DNA of 10,977 bases, taken from positions 1 through 10,977 of the forward strand of contig JAJYGO010000492.1 in the NCBI GenBank assembly GCA_021785115.1, in the 5' to 3' direction. The stretch's first letter is position 1. Every line of letters begins with the position of its first letter. This DNA is from Chloroflexota bacterium. Lineage in GTDB: Bacteria; Chloroflexota; Limnocylindria; Limnocylindrales; CSP1-4. The notes beneath the pieces were generated by a model, which did no database searches, was not told the DNA's origin, and saw nothing but the letters and a program-made list of their open reading frames with translations. A program made the position numbers and the translations under genes. Below are positions 5,908 through 10,977 of this stretch, piece after piece.

Positions 5908-7557
5908 TTGGCAACCGCACCCGAGCGAGTCGGCACTGCAGGGTCCGGGCGCACCCCTCGGGCCGTGCACGTGCTGTGCGAGCGACTCGAGCGGATGGGA
6001 GAGGGACTCGATCTCCGGCACATAGGGGCCCACCTGAGGTGGATCGATCCGTCCGCGCAGGTCACGACCGCAGACCTGTGCGCGGAGCCCGGGGCGGTCG
6101 CGATGGCGGTGAACGAGGCAGGGGCACCCCTCGCGGTCATCGGATCCTGCGGCGGCGCCTGCGCCGGCCGTGAGCCCGTCCTCTGGGCACGACGCGGTGG
6201 GGCCGGACCGTTCAGCGTGGAGACCGTCGATCTGGCGCGGTTCACGCGGGAGGTGGGCGGGGAGACACGTTCCCGAGGGGCGGCCCGGGACCTGATTGCG
6301 GCCGTCGCCAGGGTCCGCGCCCTTCGACCCGACGACGAGGCATCCTTCCGTGTGACGGCGCCCCGTGGAGGGCTTTCGCGACGTGGTCTCGCCCTGATGT
6401 TGGGAGCGCTCGACCGCGTGCCGGTTCCCACGATCGACCACGCACGGTGCGCAGGGACGCGATGGTGCCGGCGCTGCAGGGATGCATGCCCAACCGACGC
6501 GCTCACCCTCGACGGCGGTCGCATCCACGTTCAGCCATCCGCATGTCGAGGGTGCGGGCTCTGCGTGACTGCCTGCCCGACACAGGCCATCGGCCTCGCA
6601 GGCTCCGCCCTCCCCCAGATCGAGGCCCAGCTCGAAGCCGCACTGACCGCCCTGCCCGGCGAGCATGCGGACGCTCGAAGAGGGATCCTTCTCGCCTGCC
6701 GCGGCGCCGATCCGGCCTCCGAGGACCAATCCCTCGCGGCCTACGCCGCCGTCGAGGTCCCGTGCGTTCGGATGGCGACGCCCGGATGGGCGCTGCAGGC
6801 ACTCGCCGCGGGGGCCTCGAGCGTGGTCGTCGACCCCTGCGGTGAGACGTGCCGAGCCATCTGGCACCAGCGTGCGGCGGCCGTCGTTCGGATCCTGGCC
6901 TCTCTGGCCATCGGCGACGCAGACGAGAGAGTCCGGGTGGTCCCGACGGGGCACCCCGCCTCGAACCCCGGAACCTTCCACCTGCCGCCAGCGCTCGTGG
7001 AGCCCGGAGGCATGCCGATAACGCTCGCGGAGCCGGAGGCCACGGCCCGGGCGATCGCCCACCTGGCTCCCCGTGGGAGACGCCCCTCCCCCACCCGCGT
7101 CGAGCTGCAGGAGTCGGTCATCGGCGTCGCGCACGTGGTCGAGGACGCGTGCACGCTGTGCGGTGCCTGCGCCCAGGCCTGTCCCACCGGCTCGCTCTCG
7201 CAGGTCGAGGACGAACGCATCCGCCTGCTGTTCGACCCATGTCGCTGCGCCGCCTGCGCGGCGTGCGTGGCCGCCTGCCCCGAGCGGGCCATCTCGGTGG
7301 AGGCGGTGGTGGACCCGACAGTCGTCCTCGGCGGGATCGCCGCGCTCGCGGCCGCCGAGCGGCAGGCCTGCGAGCGCTGTGGGGGAGCGCTGCCTCCCCC
7401 AGGGATGAGGGCGCGCATCTGGGAGACGCTCGGTGGATCCGACGAATCCAGACCGCTCGACATGAGCATCTGCGTCGCCTGCGGGCTCTCCGCGTCTTCG
7501 GGCGCGAGGGCCCCGAGCGCGGGGGCCGCGAGCGCCGGGGCCGGTCCGCGAGGGTGA
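5908..7557 (+). CDS. Mosaic iron-sulfur protein: HdrA-N-like, ferredoxin, MvhD-like, ferredoxin, zinc-ribbon-like
   Basis: Probable cytosolic electron-transfer protein of 549 residues. Residues ~19-112 resemble the N-terminal domain of heterodisulfide reductase HdrA (C24, C58 in DLC, C81 in GSC, then REPVLWARRGGAGPFSVETVDLA). A dicluster ferredoxin follows: C181-x5-C187-x2-C190-x3-C194, then C213-x2-C216-x2-C219-x3-C223. Residues ~258-335 resemble MvhD, the hydrogenase Fe-S subunit (C264, C286, G-A-SSVVVDPCGETC with C311 and C315). A second dicluster ferredoxin has C415/C418/C421/C425 and C447/C450/C453/C457. Two CxxC pairs (C488/C491, C522/C525) suggest a zinc ribbon or rubredoxin-like knuckle; the tail is Ala/Gly-rich. 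No GxGxxG flavin domain, signal peptide or membrane segment is seen. It lies 14 nt after the TorD-like gene and overlaps the YwiC-like gene by 4 nt. Partner and direction of electron flow are unknown; homology is judged by eye. Confidence 0.8.
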   Translation: MATAPERVGTAGSGRTPRAVHVLCERLERMGEGLDLRHIGAHLRWIDPSAQVTTADLCAEPGAVAMAVNEAGAPLAVIGSCGGACAGREPVLWARRGGAGPFSVETVDLARFTREVGGETRSRGAARDLIAAVARVRALRPDDEASFRVTAPRGGLSRRGLALMLGALDRVPVPTIDHARCAGTRWCRRCRDACPTDALTLDGGRIHVQPSACRGCGLCVTACPTQAIGLAGSALPQIEAQLEAALTALPGEHADARRGILLACRGADPASEDQSLAAYAAVEVPCVRMATPGWALQALAAGASSVVVDPCGETCRAIWHQRAAAVVRILASLAIGDADERVRVVPTGHPASNPGTFHLPPALVEPGGMPITLAEPEATARAIAHLAPRGRRPSPTRVELQESVIGVAHVVEDACTLCGACAQACPTGSLSQVEDERIRLLFDPCRCAACAACVAACPERAISVEAVVDPTVVLGGIAALAAAERQACERCGGALPPPGMRARIWETLGGSDESRPLDMSICVACGLSASSGARAPSAGAASAGAGPRG

Positions 7558-8255
7558 GCGGGGCAAGACCCGAGCCAGCGGCGGGAGCCCGACCGGTCAG
7601 CCGGCGTGGTCGCCTGGGATTCGTCCCGCGCGAACACGGGGCGACCTTCATCTCGGTGCACGCCTTGCTGCTCGGGCTGATCGGGGGGCTCGTGGCCGGC
7701 CGGGTTGGCTGGCACGCGCTGTGGGGGGCGCTGTGCGCGGCGGCCTTCGTCGCGATGCTGCTCCCCCTCGCCGCCGCCGTGGCGGTCTGGAGCCATCCGG
7801 CGCTCGGCCCCCTGGCCCGGCAGCGGGCCTGGCGGCTGCTCCCCGCCCTCGCCATGGTCGGCGCGGCCGCGCTTGCGATCGGCCCCCGGGCTCAGATCGT
7901 CGCCCTCGGGTGCGCTGGGGGCGGGTTGGGCGCGGCCTACCTGGCCGTACGCCGGCGGTGGGGACCGAGATCCGCCGGCGCGGAGCTCGCGGCCATCGCG
8001 GCCATCGGCCTCGTCGGACCGCTGGCCTGGATCCTGGTCGGGGGCGCGAGCGCTCGCTGGTACCTGGCGGCCCCAGCCATGTTCCTCGCGGCCGGTGGCA
8101 CGGTCCCGTATGTGCGGGAGCGAGTGCGCCGACGGCCGGTTCGCGACCTCCGCCTACGGCGTCGGGTCCGCCGAGGCGCTCCGGCCCTGCTCTGGCAGGC
8201 GGCGCTCGCCGGCCTCGCCCTCGCCGGTGCCGGCGCCGGCGCCGGGCCGAGGTGA
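7554..8255 (+). CDS. YwiC-like membrane protein
   Basis: A 233-residue multi-pass membrane protein resembling the YwiC family. The diagnostic mark is PREHGATF (25-32) just before the first hydrophobic segment; about five or six further hydrophobic stretches follow (35-55, 57-79, 97-117, 118-131, 144-164, 170-185). The family function is unknown; in Bacillus subtilis ywiC sits in the nar/fnr region, so association with anaerobic respiration recurs. The start is GTG 7554, overlapping the preceding stop by 4 nt (GTGA), with only GCGAGG directly before it, implying translational coupling. The C-terminus is odd: after a basic stretch (RRRPVRDLRLRRRVRRG) the last helix breaks off in an Ala/Gly run, AGLALAGAGAGAGPR, encoded by GCCGGC repeats. 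It may be shortened relative to the family. Confidence 0.75.
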   Translation: MSGARPEPAAGARPVSRRGRLGFVPREHGATFISVHALLLGLIGGLVAGRVGWHALWGALCAAAFVAMLLPLAAAVAVWSHPALGPLARQRAWRLLPALAMVGAAALAIGPRAQIVALGCAGGGLGAAYLAVRRRWGPRSAGAELAAIAAIGLVGPLAWILVGGASARWYLAAPAMFLAAGGTVPYVRERVRRRPVRDLRLRRRVRRGAPALLWQAALAGLALAGAGAGAGPR

Positions 8256-8332
8256 GCGCCCGGAGCCGCCGGACGCCGACGGCCCGCAGGAGCGGGGACC
8301 TTCGGTTCTCCGCGCGCTGCGGAGGAGGCCGC

Positions 8333-8338
8333 TAGGAT
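8333..8338 (+). promoter_or_regulatory. Possible -10 element (TAGGAT) upstream of the M50 protease gene
   Basis: GCTAGGAT fits the TANNNT pattern of actinobacterial -10 boxes and lies 32 bases before the ATG, in the 115-bp gap that separates the protease gene from the molybdoenzyme operon. No recognisable -35 sits at 16-19 bp spacing, so the call is weak. The rest of the gap holds no gene or clear hairpin terminator. Confidence 0.3.
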
Positions 8339-8370
8339 GGAACCGGAGGGGCCGAGAGGAAGGCACCGCC

Positions 8371-9495
8371 ATGTTCGGTCGTTCGTTCCGGGTCGGACGG
8401 ATCGGTGGCGTCGAGATCCGCGTCGACGCCTCGTGGACCGTCATCGCCCTGCTGATCACCTACAGCCTGTTCCTGCAGTTCACGGCCGCGTACCCGACCC
8501 TGACCAGCCCAGCGGGGTTGGCCCTTGCCCTTGCGGCCGCCGTGCTGTTCTTCGGCTCGGTGCTCACCCACGAGATGACCCACGCGCTGGTCGCCCGCAG
8601 GGTCGGCATCCCGGTCATGGGGATCACCCTGTTCATCTTCGGGGGAGCCACTCACGCGGACGTCGCGTCCAAGGGACCGAAGGACGAGTTCGTGGTGAGC
8701 GTGGTGGGCCCGCTCTCGAGCCTCGCCCTCGGTGGGATCTTCTGGAGCCTCTCGATCCTCGCGCACGCCCTCCTCCTTCCCCGCCCCCTCCAGGGAGCGC
8801 TGGGATACCTCGGATGGGTGAACGGGCTGCTCGCCGCCTTCAATCTCCTCCCGGGGTTCCCTCTGGACGGGGGGCGCGTGTTCCGCTCGGCCGTGTGGGG
8901 CGCGACGCACAGCCTCGAACGCGCAACCCGGGCGGCCAGCATCCTCGGGGAGACCATCGGCTACCTCATGGTCGCCGGTGGCTTCGTCCTGGTGTTCGGG
9001 GCCGCCGTCGTGTCGGGCATCTGGTTCGCGGCCATCGGCTGGTTCCTGGCCCAGGCGGCACGGGCGTCGTGGCGGGAGTTCGAGGTCCGCGGCCTGCTGG
9101 CCGGGGCCGAGGTCGAACAGGTCATGGAGCCCCACCCGATCGCGATCCCGGCGGACCTCCCGCTCAGCGAGGCCGTCGACCACTACCTGCTCCCTCACGA
9201 CCAGGGGGCGTTCCCGGTGGAGGAGCTCGGGCGGACCGTCGGGATGCTCACCATCGGCCTGGTGAGGGCCGTCCCGAGGAGCGCGTGGGAGCGGCGCACC
9301 GTCCGGGAGGCGATGGCCCCGGTCGACGAGCGCACGATCGTGGGGCCCCACACCCCGATGGCCGAGGTCCTGAAGCGGCTCGAGGAGCAGCCCTCCGGGT
9401 TCGTCCTGGTCATGGCCGACGGCCAGATCGAGGGCGTGGTTACGGTCGCCGACCTTGGCACGTGGCTCCATCGACGGCAGTCGCTCGCGGCATAG
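8371..9495 (+). CDS. Site-2-protease-type M50 zinc metalloprotease with two CBS domains
   Basis: Intramembrane metalloprotease of the SpoIVFB/Rip3-like branch, 374 residues. The zinc motif HEMTH (H67, E68, H71) lies in the second hydrophobic region, and the third ligand is D166 in NLLPGFPLDGGR (158-169), the NxxPxxPLDGGR signature of this branch. Further helices occur at about 20-40, 107-135 and 192-228. The C-terminal third carries two CBS modules (about 248-303, starting VMEPHPIAI, and 311-366, starting AMAPVDERTIV), which usually bind adenosyl ligands and control activity. The length is typical. The ATG has GAGAGGAAGG seven bases upstream. In relatives the substrates are anti-sigma factors or membrane proteins; none is encoded nearby, so no link to the molybdoenzyme can be claimed. 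It is in the same direction but probably separately transcribed. Confidence 0.9.
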   Translation: MFGRSFRVGRIGGVEIRVDASWTVIALLITYSLFLQFTAAYPTLTSPAGLALALAAAVLFFGSVLTHEMTHALVARRVGIPVMGITLFIFGGATHADVASKGPKDEFVVSVVGPLSSLALGGIFWSLSILAHALLLPRPLQGALGYLGWVNGLLAAFNLLPGFPLDGGRVFRSAVWGATHSLERATRAASILGETIGYLMVAGGFVLVFGAAVVSGIWFAAIGWFLAQAARASWREFEVRGLLAGAEVEQVMEPHPIAIPADLPLSEAVDHYLLPHDQGAFPVEELGRTVGMLTIGLVRAVPRSAWERRTVREAMAPVDERTIVGPHTPMAEVLKRLEEQPSGFVLVMADGQIEGVVTVADLGTWLHRRQSLAA

Positions 9496-9530
9496 GCCGT
9501 GCCGCCCCGGGCGGCCCATGGATCGCTCGC

Positions 9531-9536
9531 TATGAT
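9531..9536 (+). promoter_or_regulatory. Probable -10 element (TATGAT) of the isochorismate synthase gene
   Basis: CGCTATGATTTC contains TATGAT, one mismatch from the TATAAT consensus, in the 84-bp gap after the protease gene. A start of transcription near 9543 would give a leader of about 20-37 nt. The -35 position (around 9508-9513, CGGGCG) does not match the consensus. Confidence 0.4.
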
Positions 9537-9579
9537 TTCGCTCCTTGACCGGGAATCGACCGTGACGACGGGCGCCCAC

Positions 9580-10827
9580 ATGGCGACGGCCCACCGGCTC
9601 GTGGCGAGCACGGTGGAGCTTCGGGCCGAGGTGGACCTCGCCCGGGTCGCCGGCCCGGACGGCGTGCTGTGGGAGCGCGACGGCGCTGGGTTCGCGGGCC
9701 GGGGCGCGGCCCTCACCGTGGCGGTGCCGCCCGGAGGCCTGGCCGCGGCGGCGGCCGAGGTGGCCGATCTCCTGTCGAGCATCGAGGTCCGCGGCCCGCG
9801 TCTCCCGGTCGCCGTCGGGGCCCTCCCGTTCGCCACGTCGGCCGCCGGCGAGATGGTCGTCCCCGAGATCCTGGTCCGGCGCGACCCCGACGGGTCCGGC
9901 TGGCTCACCGTCGTCGGGGCGGACCCGGAGCCCGGCTCGGCGGCCAGGCGGCTCGTATCGGTCGAGACGCTCGAGCCCCTCGGGACGGTCGCACGGGGCG
10001 AGCGGCCGACCGAGTACCGGGTGACCGCCTCGACCAGCGTGGACGAGTGGTGCGAGTGGGTCGCCGACGCCGCCGACGCCGTCGCGGCCGGGCGGCTGGC
10101 CAAGGTCGTGCTGGCCCGCGAGGTGACGGTGACCTCCGACCGGGCCATCGCGGTGGTCGACGTCGCCCGAAGGCTGCGGTCCGCGTACCCGTCGTGCATG
10201 GTCTTTGCCGTGGGCGGGTTCGTCGGGGCGAGCCCGGAGCTGCTGGTCGCCCGCGAGGGGGACAGGGTGTGGTCGGAGCCCCTCGCCGGCACGGCCCCGC
10301 GCCACGACGTGCCCGGGTCGGGCCCCGAGCAGGCCTCGTCGCTGCTGTCGTCCCCCAAGGACCGCGAGGAGCACCGCCTGGTGGTGGAGGCGGTCGCCGA
10401 GGGGCTGGCCGGGTACTGCCACGACCTCGCGGTGCCCGCGACGCCGTCGCTCGTCTCGGTGGGGAACATCGCCCATCTCGGGACGGAGGTCGAGGGGCGG
10501 CTGTCCGACCCACGGACGTCGGTGCTCGAGCTGGTCGCCGCCCTGCACCCGACGCCCGCGGTGGCGGGCACCCCGACGGGGGCCGCCCTCGACTACCTCG
10601 CCGCCGTGGAACGCATCGACCGCGGCCGCTACGCCGGGCCGGTGGGCTGGGTGGACGCCGCCGGCGACGGCCGGTGGGCGGTCGGCATCCGCTCGGCGGA
10701 GATCGCGGATCGCCGAGCGCGGCTGCTCGCCGGAGCGGGCATCGTGGCCCAGTCGACTCCCGAGGCGGAGCTGGCCGAGACCGAGCTGAAGCTGCAGCCC
10801 ATGCTGAACGCCATCGTGCGTCCGTAG
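9580..10827 (+). CDS. menF: Isochorismate synthase (chorismate to isochorismate)
   Basis: Cytosolic Mg-dependent enzyme that isomerises chorismate to isochorismate, the first step to menaquinone or to salicylate/catecholate siderophores. The C-terminal half carries the full chorismate-binding domain: GRLAKVVLAREV (K175, aligning with the MenF/EntC general base), FVGASPELLV (E220, aligning with the general acid), SEPLAGTAPR, SSPKDREEHRLVVE, LHPTPAVAGTP, YAGPVGWVDAAGDGRWAVGIRSAE and AGAGIVAQSTPEAELAETELK. At 415 residues the length is normal. ATG 9580 is chosen by position relative to the conserved LVAST start; GTG 9562, with GGGAAT five bases upstream, is nearly as good and adds six residues. 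No other men or siderophore gene is visible, so the menaquinone role is inferred. It probably has its own promoter. Confidence 0.9.
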   Translation: MATAHRLVASTVELRAEVDLARVAGPDGVLWERDGAGFAGRGAALTVAVPPGGLAAAAAEVADLLSSIEVRGPRLPVAVGALPFATSAAGEMVVPEILVRRDPDGSGWLTVVGADPEPGSAARRLVSVETLEPLGTVARGERPTEYRVTASTSVDEWCEWVADAADAVAAGRLAKVVLAREVTVTSDRAIAVVDVARRLRSAYPSCMVFAVGGFVGASPELLVAREGDRVWSEPLAGTAPRHDVPGSGPEQASSLLSSPKDREEHRLVVEAVAEGLAGYCHDLAVPATPSLVSVGNIAHLGTEVEGRLSDPRTSVLELVAALHPTPAVAGTPTGAALDYLAAVERIDRGRYAGPVGWVDAAGDGRWAVGIRSAEIADRRARLLAGAGIVAQSTPEAELAETELKLQPMLNAIVRP

Positions 10828-10840
10828 GCGGAGCGGCGCC

Positions 10841-10861
10841 CGCGCGGCGCGGCCCCGCGCG
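10841..10861. terminator. Possible bidirectional GC-rich hairpin between convergent genes
   Basis: CGCGCGG (10841-10847) and CCGCGCG (10855-10861) can form a perfect 7-bp stem with a 7-nt loop in the 34-bp gap between two convergent genes. There is no T-run on either side, so this is not a canonical intrinsic terminator. In such GC-rich DNA short stems also occur by chance. Confidence 0.3.
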
Positions 10862-10977
10862 TCAGCTCGCGCGGTGCCCCTCGCCCTCGAGGGCGGCGGC
10901 CACCTCGGCGTGGACCTCCTCGTGCACGGCGACGTTGCCCCGCCGGTCGGTTCGAGCGACGAGCACCGTGAGCCCGC
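10862..10977 (-). CDS. C-terminal end of an unrecognised protein (partial)
   Basis: The last 37 residues of a minus-strand reading frame that runs off the window edge and ends at TGA (plus-strand 10862-10864). The translation GLTVLVARTDRRGNVAVHEEVHAEVAAALEGEGHRAS is split here only for reading: a short hydrophobic strand (LTVLVA), a charged turn (RTDRRGN) and a helix (HEEVHAEVAAALEGE). Codon use is typical of the window, and the convergent arrangement with a 34-bp gap supports a real gene end. The fragment is too short to assign a family. Confidence 0.55.
   Translation of the reverse strand, partial: GLTVLVARTDRRGNVAVHEEVHAEVAAALEGEGHRAS

Noticed and set aside
8332..10548. Long minus-strand frames opposite the M50 protease and isochorismate synthase genes
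   Set aside because: Low-complexity charged translations without motifs, explained by codon bias of the recognised plus-strand genes.

Overview
The window is very G+C-rich with strong third-position G/C codon use and many GTG/TTG starts. The gene families (a DUF6457 protein, a YwiC-like protein, a CBS-domain site-2 protease, an actinobacterial-type isochorismate synthase) point to an actinobacterium, probably a deep or uncultured lineage. This assignment is inferred from composition and family recognition, not from a marker gene.

Layout. Positions 103-586 (minus strand) hold a two-gene unit, a DUF6457 protein followed by a TatA-family pore subunit. A 225-bp divergent intergenic region separates it from a plus-strand operon at 812-8255. 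That operon encodes, in order: a Tat-exported molybdopterin (DMSO reductase family) catalytic subunit, a four-cluster [4Fe-4S] electron-transfer subunit, a ten-helix NrfD/PsrC-type membrane subunit, a TorD-type assembly chaperone, a large cytosolic mosaic iron-sulfur protein with HdrA-like, ferredoxin and MvhD-like parts, and a YwiC-like membrane protein. The genes overlap or are separated by 9-17 nt, so they are probably co-transcribed. After a short gap come two genes with their own -10-like elements: a site-2-protease-type M50 metalloprotease with two CBS domains (8371-9495) and isochorismate synthase (9580-10827). The C-terminal end of an unrecognised minus-strand gene (10862-10977) converges on the latter.

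How the parts fit. The first three operon products have the architecture of a complex iron-sulfur molybdoenzyme: an extracytoplasmic catalytic subunit, an Fe-S subunit and a quinone-interacting membrane anchor. The chaperone would load the cofactor, and TatA would supply part of the export pore for the twin-arginine catalytic subunit. Isochorismate synthase starts menaquinone synthesis, the likely quinone partner, although it looks independently transcribed. The substrate cannot be read from the sequence.

Most notable features: (1) the catalytic gene carries a clean in-frame TAG at 2828-2830, after which the same frame continues for 149 codons through the expected C-terminal pterin-binding domain; (2) the fifth gene looks like a flavin-less HdrA/MvhD mosaic, unusual beside an exported molybdoenzyme; (3) three copies of ATGGKCCC lie just upstream of the operon start.
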